Assembly (NCBI GenBank): GCA_026387805.1
Contig: JAPLKY010000078.1
Span: 1 to 8,636, forward strand
Direction: 5' to 3'
DNA: 8,636 bases
From: Candidatus Krumholzibacteriia bacterium
Lineage (GTDB): Bacteria; Krumholzibacteriota; Krumholzibacteriia; Krumholzibacteriales; Krumholzibacteriaceae
A program made the position numbers and the translations under genes. The notes under the pieces were generated by a model. That model did not search any database and was not told where the DNA came from. It saw nothing but the letters and a program-made list of their open reading frames with translations. Positions 1-4,955 of the stretch are shown here, in pieces. How positions within the stretch are numbered: the stretch's first letter is position 1; every line of letters begins with the position of its first letter.

Positions 1-600
1 TTCGATTTCGGCGGGAGAGAGACCGGTGACTGGCCCCTCGCGGGGGAGGGGGCGCGCGGTGGATCGCGTGCGCTTCTTTGGGGGGAGTCGTACACGCTCT
101 ACATCGTCGACTGTGCGGCGGCAATACCCTATGCGGCAAGCGGGGGGACGGGCGCGGTCTCAACGCCCGTATCCGCGATCAGAAGGTATGATCCCGGGAT
201 CGAGATCTCCAGCAGACCATACAACATGTGGCGCATGTACCGGCGCGATTCGGACGGAAGCGCGCGGCAAGAGAACCACGGCGCGCCCGAGAATCCGCGC
301 ACGGAGCGCGTCGATCCTTCAACCTTTATTGTGTATCCCAATCCGGCCTCCGGCGCCTCATTCACGGCGCGGGTGCTCGTATCGGCTCCGGCGCGGGTGA
401 CGGTGACCATTTTCAATATGGAGGGAGAGAAGGTCGTCGAGCGGACACGGGATCATTCCTGGTTCGCGGGAAGCGCCGTTCCATTCGAAGAGCATTTTTC
501 GATCGCCGCGTTTTCGGGCGGCGTCTATATCTGCCGCGTCGAGATCGCCGGCGACGGCTGGAGCTGGACCGCAGCGAAGAAATTCGCCGTGATCCGCTGA
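1..600 (+). CDS. Secreted/surface protein, C-terminal part, with T9SS-like (FlgD-Ig-like) sorting domain (5' truncated)
   Basis: The reading frame is open from the first base to a TGA at 598-600, giving 199 residues of a protein that begins upstream of the window. The last 90 or so residues look like the C-terminal beta-sandwich of FCB-group secreted proteins. There is a YPNP motif at fragment residues 112-115, alternating beta strands (ARVTVTIFNMEGEKV), a GGVY motif near 173-176, and a final strand ending KKFAVIR. In Bacteroidota such domains are T9SS type A sorting signals; in related phyla they are often annotated as FlgD-Ig-like. Residues 1-100 are not recognised and hold a low-complexity, charged linker before YPNP. 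The next gene is a PorV/PorQ-family barrel, which suits an exported or cell-surface product. The enzymatic or adhesive part lies outside the window. The domain type is fairly sure, the cargo function is unknown. Confidence 0.75.
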   Translation, partial: FDFGGRETGDWPLAGEGARGGSRALLWGESYTLYIVDCAAAIPYAASGGTGAVSTPVSAIRRYDPGIEISSRPYNMWRMYRRDSDGSARQENHGAPENPRTERVDPSTFIVYPNPASGASFTARVLVSAPARVTVTIFNMEGEKVVERTRDHSWFAGSAVPFEEHFSIAAFSGGVYICRVEIAGDGWSWTAAKKFAVIR

Positions 601-645
601 GGGCGCCCTCCGCGCCGCGCCGGGCAAGAGGGGCACGATCGGCCG

Positions 646-674
646 TTGACCGCCGGAGCACAAAGGATTACTAT
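646..674 (+). promoter_or_regulatory. Sigma-70-type promoter for the PorV/PorQ-family gene
   Basis: TTGACC at 646-651 and TACTAT at 669-674 are separated by exactly 17 nt. Transcription would start near 681, leaving a leader of about 20 nt with GGGAGG just before the ATG at 701. It lies in the 100-bp gap after the upstream gene's stop, so the barrel gene can be transcribed independently. A 5-bp GC stem (602-606 with 612-616) precedes it but has no T-tract, so I do not call a terminator there. Confidence 0.6.
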
Positions 675-700
675 TATCGTATGAACATCGGGGAGGGAAC

Positions 701-1630
701 ATGATCCGGAGAATCTCGATCGCGGTTCTGGTCGCCGCGGGCGTCGCGCTTCCGTTCGCCGGCCTCCTCGCCGGCGAGCCCGGCACGAGCGGCTTTCTCT
801 TTCTGCGACTCGGAAACGGCGCACGGGCGGGCGCGATGGGCGAGGCCTTTACCGCGGTCGCGGACGACGCGACGAGCATTTACTACAACCCGGCCGGGAT
901 GGCGAGCGCCGACGGAGTCGATCTCAACGTGACCCATTCCGAATGGCTCATGGATGTGCGTTTCGAGCAGGTTTCCGTCGTCAACGAGATGCTCGGCGGG
1001 GCGGTCGGGCTCAGTTTCACCGGCGTCTACTACGGCGCCATGGATCGGTACCCGGATTCTCCGCCGCTCGGCCCCGATGGATCGTTTTCCCCCTATGATC
1101 TCGCCTGCGCGGCGGGTTATGCCATGGACGTGCTGCCGAATCTGTCCGCGGGGGTTACGGCGAAGCTCCTCTACGAGAAGATCGATTTCGAATCGGCGAC
1201 CGGATGGGCCGTGGACGTCGGGCTTACCCACCGGAGCATGATCGAAGGGCTCACGCTGGCTGCGTCGATGCTCAACCTCGGCCCGATGGCCAAGTTCGTC
1301 GAAGAGAAATTTTACCCGCCGTTTCAGCTCAGGGGAGGGGCCGCGTACCGCTACGACGCCGATTGGCTCAAGGGAAACGTTATTCTTGCGAGCGACGCCG
1401 TTTTTCCGAACGACGGCACGACGAAGTTGCATCTGGGGATGGAGTACAATTACCGAATGCTCGCTTCGGTGCGCGTAGGGTACAAATCCAACTATCAGAT
1501 ACAGGGTCCGACGTTCGGGTTCGGCGTCGCGTATCGAAATCTCAGATTCGACTACGCGTTCATGCCGATAGAGAGCGTTTTCGGCGACATTCACCGGTTC
1601 TCGATCAATGTTTTCTCGCCTGGCCGGTAG
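701..1630 (+). CDS. PorV/PorQ family outer-membrane beta-barrel protein
   Basis: This 309-residue protein has a signal peptide: two arginines, a hydrophobic stretch (residues 5-23) and a small-residue cleavage region near 24-26. The mature start carries the family signature, FLFLRLGNGARAGAMGEAF followed by AVADDATSIYYNPAGMA (about residues 32-67). Alternating amphipathic strands run to a C-terminus of the outer-membrane type. In Bacteroidota, PorV is the outer-membrane shuttle of T9SS that accepts cargo from the translocon, and PorQ belongs to the surface attachment complex. In other phyla this family (also labelled UPF0164) is abundant with unknown roles. The adjacent upstream gene encodes a protein with a sorting-like C-terminal domain, which supports a role in export or anchoring. 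The ATG at 701 is chosen because GGGAGG lies 5 nt upstream and the signal peptide begins there. The last 40 nt overlap the convergent lpxH-like gene. Confidence 0.85.
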   Translation: MIRRISIAVLVAAGVALPFAGLLAGEPGTSGFLFLRLGNGARAGAMGEAFTAVADDATSIYYNPAGMASADGVDLNVTHSEWLMDVRFEQVSVVNEMLGGAVGLSFTGVYYGAMDRYPDSPPLGPDGSFSPYDLACAAGYAMDVLPNLSAGVTAKLLYEKIDFESATGWAVDVGLTHRSMIEGLTLAASMLNLGPMAKFVEEKFYPPFQLRGGAAYRYDADWLKGNVILASDAVFPNDGTTKLHLGMEYNYRMLASVRVGYKSNYQIQGPTFGFGVAYRNLRFDYAFMPIESVFGDIHRFSINVFSPGR

Positions 1631-2349
1631 AATCCGAGCGATAGTCGCCCTTCCCGTATCTCGAGAAACGAGAAGCTCTTCTCCCAATCTCCGAGTATCA
1701 CGAAGGTTCGATCTCCGAAGCGCTCGATGCGGGGAGAGTGGATGTGTCCCGTGACGAAGGCATCGTTGCCCCACCGGAAGAACGCATCGTTCGCCATGGC
1801 GAGGAGCGTTTTCGCGGCGCGCTCGGTCTTCTTCTCCGTGATCCCCTTGCTCGCTCTCGAGAAGCGCCTCGCGAGCGCGAAGAGCGCGTCGGGGTGGACG
1901 GCTCGAGCCGCGGCGACGGCGAGCCGGCTTCGGATGACGGCCTTGAGGATCTTATAGCCCCGGTCGCCGGGAAGAAGATCGTCGCCATGCGTCATCGTCA
2001 CGTTGATTCCCTGGATCGTATGGGTGACGAGGGGGGGAAGGATCGTGAAGCCGAGCGTTTCGGAGACGAATGATCCGAGCCAGAAGTCGTGATTGCCGCC
2101 GGCGATATATATCTCGGTGCCGCTTCTCCTGAGGGACGAGAGAGCGTCGAGCACGTCCCGGTAGTATCGCGGCACGACGCTGCGGTATTCGAACCAGAAA
2201 TCGAAAATGTCTCCGCGGAGGTAGAGCCTCGATGCTCCTTCGATGCCCGCGAGGAAGGAGATGAAGCGGTCGCGCTTCATGCGTTCGTCGAGTATCGAGG
2301 CGTCGTATTTGAAATGGGTGTCCGAAACGAAGAATACGGATTCTCTCAT
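1591..2349 (-). CDS. lpxH: UDP-2,3-diacylglucosamine diphosphatase-like metallophosphoesterase
   Basis: This 252-residue calcineurin-like phosphoesterase carries every metal-site block in order: SDTH (D10, H12), GDIFDFWFEY (D47), GGNHDFW (N86, H87), THGD (H121) and GHIHSP (H202, H204), then GDWEKS near the end. The GDxFDFWxEY and GDWEK blocks and the length (E. coli LpxH is 240 aa) favour LpxH. That enzyme hydrolyses UDP-2,3-diacyl-GlcN to lipid X and UMP at the inner face of the cytoplasmic membrane during lipid A synthesis. No other lpx gene is in the window, so the assignment rests on motifs alone; a related phosphoesterase of other specificity remains possible. The ATG at 2349 is preceded on the minus strand by GGAG about 10 nt away, and the SDTH strand begins within 8 residues, so little could be missing. 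It is convergent with and overlaps the barrel gene. Confidence 0.8.
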   Translation of the reverse strand: MRESVFFVSDTHFKYDASILDERMKRDRFISFLAGIEGASRLYLRGDIFDFWFEYRSVVPRYYRDVLDALSSLRRSGTEIYIAGGNHDFWLGSFVSETLGFTILPPLVTHTIQGINVTMTHGDDLLPGDRGYKILKAVIRSRLAVAAARAVHPDALFALARRFSRASKGITEKKTERAAKTLLAMANDAFFRWGNDAFVTGHIHSPRIERFGDRTFVILGDWEKSFSFLEIREGRLSLGFYRPGEKTLIENR

Positions 2350-2396
2350 ATAGATTCTGCTCCGGCCGGGGCGAAAGGCTTCGAGATACGGTACTG

Positions 2397-2428
2397 GATT
2401 CTATTGCAGAATCGAACGGGGATGGCAA
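2397..2428 (-). promoter_or_regulatory. Probable lpxH promoter with dyad over the -10
   Basis: On the minus strand, TTGCCA (2428-2423) and TAGAAT (2403-2398) form a promoter-like pair, each one base from consensus, but with a long 19-nt spacer. Transcription would start near 2391, giving a leader of about 40 nt. A perfect 6-bp inverted repeat, GATTCT-N5-AGAATC (2397-2413), covers the -10 and could bind a repressor. The spacer makes the call tentative. Confidence 0.4.
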
Positions 2429-2431
2429 GCG

Positions 2432-2468
2432 AAAAACCCCCGCGAGGCCCGGCGTGGGCAGCCGGGGG
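2432..2468 (-). terminator. Intrinsic terminator-like hairpin reading toward lpxH
   Basis: Read on the minus strand, CCCCCG (2468-2463) pairs with CGGGGG (2442-2437). Inside, GCCC (2459-2456) pairs with GGGC (2450-2447). TTTTT follows at 2436-2432. An alternative 6-bp inner stem, 2448-2453 with 2461-2466, is also possible. On the plus strand no T-tract follows, so it is directional. It lies just upstream of the lpxH promoter candidate, so it may insulate lpxH from antisense transcription of the sigma leader, end an unseen small RNA, or act as an attenuator if lpxH is transcribed from further upstream. Confidence 0.5.
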
Positions 2469-2571
2469 CGCGCTTTCCATGGCGATCCCGGGGCCTGGAT
2501 CGTTATAATGCATTGAAATATAGATCGTTACGGCATAGAGGCATCCCCGAACCGCCGCCGAATGGGAAGCG

Positions 2572-2605
2572 TGGAAAATATGCAATTTTCCAAGAATAAT
2601 TCTTG
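2572..2605. repeat. Two adjacent perfect inverted repeats abutting the sigma-gene promoter (operator candidates)
   Basis: The first dyad is TGGAAAAT-N5-ATTTTCCA (2572-2592, 8-bp arms). The second is CAAGAATAATTCTTG (2591-2605, 7-bp arms around one base). They share two bases, and the second overlaps the first three bases of the -35 hexamer at 2603. They lie upstream of the predicted transcription start, so they would act as DNA rather than RNA. The position suits a repressor or autoregulator site; the AT-richness would also suit an UP element. The arms do not match the CIRCE sequence. Confidence 0.5.
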
Positions 2606-2631
2606 ACATAATTCCCGCATCCGGGTACACT
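2603..2631 (+). promoter_or_regulatory. Sigma-70-type promoter of the sigma factor gene
   Basis: A perfect TTGACA -35 (2603-2608), a 17-nt spacer and TACACT (2626-2631) are followed by a predicted start near 2638. It is the only strong plus-strand promoter in the gap before the sigma factor and implies an untranslated leader of about 170 nt. The AT-rich block immediately upstream may add UP-element activity or bind a regulator. Confidence 0.65.
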
Positions 2632-2637
2632 CTTACT

Positions 2638-2809
2638 TGCATGGGTGACAGGGCAGTTGTGCCAGGAGAGTAAATCGTTTCGCCGACGATACCTGCACTT
2701 AGAACCCCACCGAAATAAGAGAACTTTTTGGTGCGCAAGGTGTACGTACCTTGTGGGTGGTCTAAGACGGATACGAAGGAAACCGTGCGGGTATTGAAGG
2801 CGGTTTATT
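2638..2809 (+). promoter_or_regulatory. Predicted structured 5' leader of the sigma factor mRNA (possible cis-regulatory RNA)
   Basis: Several helices can be paired by eye. A small hairpin is GGCA-GTTG-TGCC (2652-2663). The main rod has a 10-bp helix, 2689-2698 with 2785-2794. Next comes 2699-2703 with 2761-2765. CCACC (2707-2711) then pairs with GGTGG (2756-2760), after a 3-nt bulge. The apical stem, 2736-2742 with 2747-2753, is capped by UACG. Two G-U pairs (U2694-G2789 and G2742-U2747) would be mismatches on the opposite strand, favouring the plus strand as the RNA. A weak closing helix (CGCC 2681-2684 with GGCG 2799-2802, TAAA 2671-2674 with TTTA 2804-2807) would cover half of the AAGG ribosome site. 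I recognise no known riboswitch, thermometer or 6S RNA. The fold is hand-made. Confidence 0.45.
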
Positions 2810-3709
2810 ATGAATGAGGATGAACTGAGGGAAAAGGAACAGATGTACTCGGAAAACAGGGAGAGCGGCGAATACATAGGCGAGAGGAGCCTCGACCTCT
2901 ATCTCAAGGAGATCAACAACACTCCTCTTCTGACGAGAGAGCAGGAGCGCGATCTCGCCAGGCGGATCCGCAAGAACGACGAGAAGGCGCTTCACGCGCT
3001 CGTCAAGGCGAACCTTCGCTTCGTCGTCTCCATTGCCAAGCAGTACGTCAATCAGGGACTTTCTCTCGCCGATCTCGTGAACGAGGGGAATCTCGGCCTC
3101 ATCAAGGCCGCGTACCGGTTCGACGAGAAGAGAGGCTACAAGTTCATTTCGTACGCCGTGTGGTGGATACGCCAGGCGATGCTTCAAGCCCTCGCCGAGC
3201 AGTCGCGGATCGTGCGTCTTCCGCTCAACCGGGCGGGAACGCTCTACCGCATCGGCAAGGCCGCGCGGCAGCTCGATCAGGAGCTCGGACGCAGTCCCGA
3301 GGTCTCGGAGATAGCCGACAAGCTGAAGCTCCCTCACGACGAGGTAAGGGATACGATGCAGATAGCGAACAGCCATCTCTCGCTCGATGCCTCGTTCAGC
3401 AACGATCAGGAAGAGAACTCGCTCGTCGATTATCTGGCCGACGATAATCTCGAATCTCCCGACGAGCAAACGTACGTGAACGCGCTCAGCGACGATATGC
3501 AGAAGGCGCTCGATACGCTGACCGACAGGGAGCGCCAGATTCTTTCCCTCTACTTCGGCATCGAAGGGGAGGAGCCGCTGACGCTCGAAGAGATCGGCAA
3601 GCGGATGAACCTCACGAGGGAGCGGATCCGGCAGATCAAGGAGAAGGCCATCCTGCGTCTGCGGCACAACTCCCGCAGCAAGTACCTGAAGGGGTACGTG
3701 CAGGATTGA
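2810..3709 (+). CDS. rpoD: Primary-type (RpoD/SigA family) RNA polymerase sigma factor, short form
   Basis: This 299-residue sigma-70 factor has region 1.2 (about 26-60), regions 2.1-2.4 (61-132), region 3 (140-220) and region 4. Region 2 carries the RpoD-type core-binding segment DLVNEGNLGLIKA (88-100) and the -10-reading helix GYKFISYAVWWIRQAM (109-124). Region 4 ends with the -35-reading helix-turn-helix TLEEIGKRMNLTRERIRQIKEKA (258-280). It lacks region 1.1 and the long non-conserved insert. This short layout is typical of the principal sigma factor in Bacteroidota and relatives, but a group 2 paralogue cannot be excluded. The ATG at 2810 has AAGG 9 nt upstream. The gene is monocistronic: strong promoter and long leader before it, strong terminator after it. 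It plausibly reads the TTGACA-17-TAnnnT promoters found around it. Confidence 0.9.
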   Translation: MNEDELREKEQMYSENRESGEYIGERSLDLYLKEINNTPLLTREQERDLARRIRKNDEKALHALVKANLRFVVSIAKQYVNQGLSLADLVNEGNLGLIKAAYRFDEKRGYKFISYAVWWIRQAMLQALAEQSRIVRLPLNRAGTLYRIGKAARQLDQELGRSPEVSEIADKLKLPHDEVRDTMQIANSHLSLDASFSNDQEENSLVDYLADDNLESPDEQTYVNALSDDMQKALDTLTDRERQILSLYFGIEGEEPLTLEEIGKRMNLTRERIRQIKEKAILRLRHNSRSKYLKGYVQD

Positions 3710-3731
3710 TCCGGGCCGGACATCGATTATG

Positions 3732-3767
3732 AAGGGCGGCGGAAAACCTTTTCCACCGCCCTTTTTT
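3732..3767 (+). terminator. Intrinsic terminator after the sigma factor gene
   Basis: GGGCGG (3734-3739) pairs with CCGCCC (3756-3761). A single C-A mismatch follows, then GGAAA pairs with TTTCC inside, around a small ACCT loop. Six T residues follow at 3762-3767. The stop codon ends 22 bases upstream. The opposite strand lacks a usable T-tract, so it acts on plus-strand transcripts and isolates the sigma gene from the peptidase gene. Confidence 0.9.
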
Positions 3768-3831
3768 CATACCCTCCCGGCCCTCTCTGGTACGGCGTTT
3801 GCAGCTTCGGCGGGTGGGAGGGATTAATCGC

Positions 3832-3861
3832 TTGACACCCATGATGGGCGATTACTAGGTT
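3832..3861 (+). promoter_or_regulatory. Probable promoter of the M23 peptidase gene, with dyad in the spacer
   Basis: A perfect TTGACA (3832-3837) is followed after 18 nt by TAGGTT (3856-3861), a poor -10 that keeps only the leading TA and final T. TACTAG at 3853-3858 would leave only 15 nt. The spacer begins with the palindrome CCCATGATGGG (3838-3848), which could be an operator. The strong terminator just upstream makes a promoter in this 140-bp gap necessary. Confidence 0.45.
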
Positions 3862-3908
3862 ATTAAGTAAACAGGGGGTTATCCGAAATCTACAAGCGCG
3901 GAGGCCAG

Positions 3909-4823
3909 ATGGATCGCTCTTTCCACGTGCTGTGGGTGCGTGGGGCGAATGCGGGAGTGAAGACGATGCGCGTGCCACGCGTCCTCGCCATGAGCGTCGT
4001 CATCGCCGCCGCCCTCCTCGTCTCCGCTGTCGTTCTCTTGGCCACCCGCGCGGGCCGGATCTCCAACGGTATTTCCGTCAGGAGTCTGAGAACGGAAAAC
4101 GCCCGCCTCTCGGAGGAGCTCGGCCGCTTCCGCGCGGAGGTCGACAACCTGGAGGCCAGGATGGATCTGAGCTTCGAGCTCCAGAATCGGGCGCGCCTGA
4201 TCGCGAGCCTGGAACCGCTTTCAGCGGACGTCTGGCAGGCGGGCATCGGCGGAGCGGAACGGGGCCTCGATCGGATGGAAACCGCTTACCCCGACAGCGC
4301 GTTCGACACCATCGACGAGAGTCTCGACCAGATGCTCCGGCAGACGGAGATCCAACTCGCAAGCTACTCGGAAGTCATGTCGGTCCTCGAAAAGGAAGAG
4401 AAGATCCGGAACGGAACGCCATCGATACGTCCCCTCGTGGGGGGATTTCTCTCAAGCCGTTTCGGACGGAGGATGGATCCGTTTCTTGGCGAGGCCGTTC
4501 ATCACTCGGGGCTCGATTATCGCGCGCGGATGGGAAGCCCCGTCATGAGCAGCGCTGGGGGTGTGGTGAGCCAGGCGAGGAGGAACGGGGGATTCGGCCT
4601 CATGATCGAAGTGAGCCACGAGAACGGGTTCACGACGAGGTATGCGCATCTTTCGAAGATCCTCGTGACCCGCGGACAGAAGGTGAAACGCGGGGAGATC
4701 ATCGGATTGGTGGGAAATACGGGACATTCGACGGGCAGCCATCTTCACTACGAGGTTCTGTTCCGCAAGGTGCATCGCGATCCGCTGCAGTACGTGATTC
4801 CGCAAGGCACCTCCTTCGATTGA
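3909..4823 (+). CDS. Membrane-anchored M23 (LytM-type) zinc metallopeptidase
   Basis: This 304-residue protein has a short cytoplasmic head, one membrane helix (about 23-46), a probable coiled coil (55-95), a helical linker and a C-terminal M23 domain (about 175-300). The LytM zinc ligands are intact: H199 and D203 in HSGLDY, and H280 in HLHYEV, with H278. H247 in RYAHLS is the usual additional active-site histidine. So it should be active, unlike the degenerate EnvC and NlpD activators. Family members are mainly murein DD-endopeptidases that cut peptide cross-links in the periplasm. The next gene is a murein amidase, so the two may act on the same septal or side-wall peptidoglycan. GGAGG sits only 4 nt before the ATG at 3909. 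Starting at the ATG at 3966 would remove much of the head but keep the membrane helix. Bond specificity cannot be read from the sequence. Confidence 0.88.
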   Translation: MDRSFHVLWVRGANAGVKTMRVPRVLAMSVVIAAALLVSAVVLLATRAGRISNGISVRSLRTENARLSEELGRFRAEVDNLEARMDLSFELQNRARLIASLEPLSADVWQAGIGGAERGLDRMETAYPDSAFDTIDESLDQMLRQTEIQLASYSEVMSVLEKEEKIRNGTPSIRPLVGGFLSSRFGRRMDPFLGEAVHHSGLDYRARMGSPVMSSAGGVVSQARRNGGFGLMIEVSHENGFTTRYAHLSKILVTRGQKVKRGEIIGLVGNTGHSTGSHLHYEVLFRKVHRDPLQYVIPQGTSFD

Positions 4824-4849
4824 TCCGGCGAATCGGCCGGGTGACAAAA

Positions 4850-4867
4850 CCCCTTCAACCCCTTCAA
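4850..4867 (+). repeat. Tandem 9-bp direct repeat upstream of the amidase promoter
   Basis: CCCCTTCAA occurs twice in immediate tandem (4850-4858 and 4859-4867), ending 6 nt before the -35 of the amidase promoter. Position just upstream of -35 would suit an activator site, but a slippage duplication explains it equally well. Confidence 0.35.
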
Positions 4868-4873
4868 TTTCTG

Positions 4874-4902
4874 TTGTCAGTCGGGCCATGACCGCTTAGA
4901 CT
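4874..4902 (+). promoter_or_regulatory. Sigma-70-type promoter of the amidase operon
   Basis: TTGTCA (4874-4879), a 17-nt spacer and TAGACT (4897-4902) match the form of the other promoters in the window. The start would be near 4909, about 47 nt before the chosen ATG. It would drive the amidase, YbbR and PhnD-like genes. A short GC hairpin (4825-4829 with 4836-4840) after the peptidase gene lacks a T-tract, so readthrough from upstream is also possible. Confidence 0.5.
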
Positions 4903-4955
4903 CGTGCCGCGATCGATTGCGGCAGAGAGGCCAGGCGCGTTTTTCGAGGTATCGA

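Larger units (their letters stand above)
2350..2809. other. 460-bp divergent control region between lpxH-like and sigma factor genes
   Basis: No credible protein gene lies here. The stretch from 2500 to 2620 is markedly richer in A and T than its surroundings. From left to right it contains: the lpxH ribosome site and probable promoter (2398-2428, minus strand); a minus-strand hairpin and T-tract (2432-2468); a TATAAT at 2504-2509 without a matching -35; two copies of GATCGTTA at 2498-2505 and 2523-2530, 25 nt apart; two perfect dyads (2572-2592, 2591-2605); a strong plus-strand promoter (2603-2631); and a foldable leader up to the sigma start. Confidence 0.7.

Noticed and set aside
674..1774. 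Long open frame of 366 codons on the minus strand across the barrel gene
   Set aside because: It is rich in Arg, Ala and Gly with no recognisable domain and lies opposite a well-supported PorV/PorQ-family gene; a typical shadow in GC-rich DNA.
2504..2509. Perfect TATAAT as a second promoter for the sigma gene
   Set aside because: The positions 15-19 nt upstream hold no -35-like hexamer and there is no TGn extension.
2638..2806. 6S RNA
   Set aside because: The length is similar, but the closing stem is weak, I do not see a convincing symmetric central bubble, and the element runs straight into a start codon; kept only as an alternative in the findings.
2762..3667. 301-codon minus-strand frame across the sigma factor gene
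   Set aside because: It is antisense to a clearly conserved sigma factor, has no motif, and ends in the leader region without a convincing ribosome site.
4917..4955. Upstream TTG start for the amidase, adding 13 residues
   Set aside because: TTG is a rare start, it has no good ribosome site, and the signal peptide and GAGGT site both point to the ATG at 4956.
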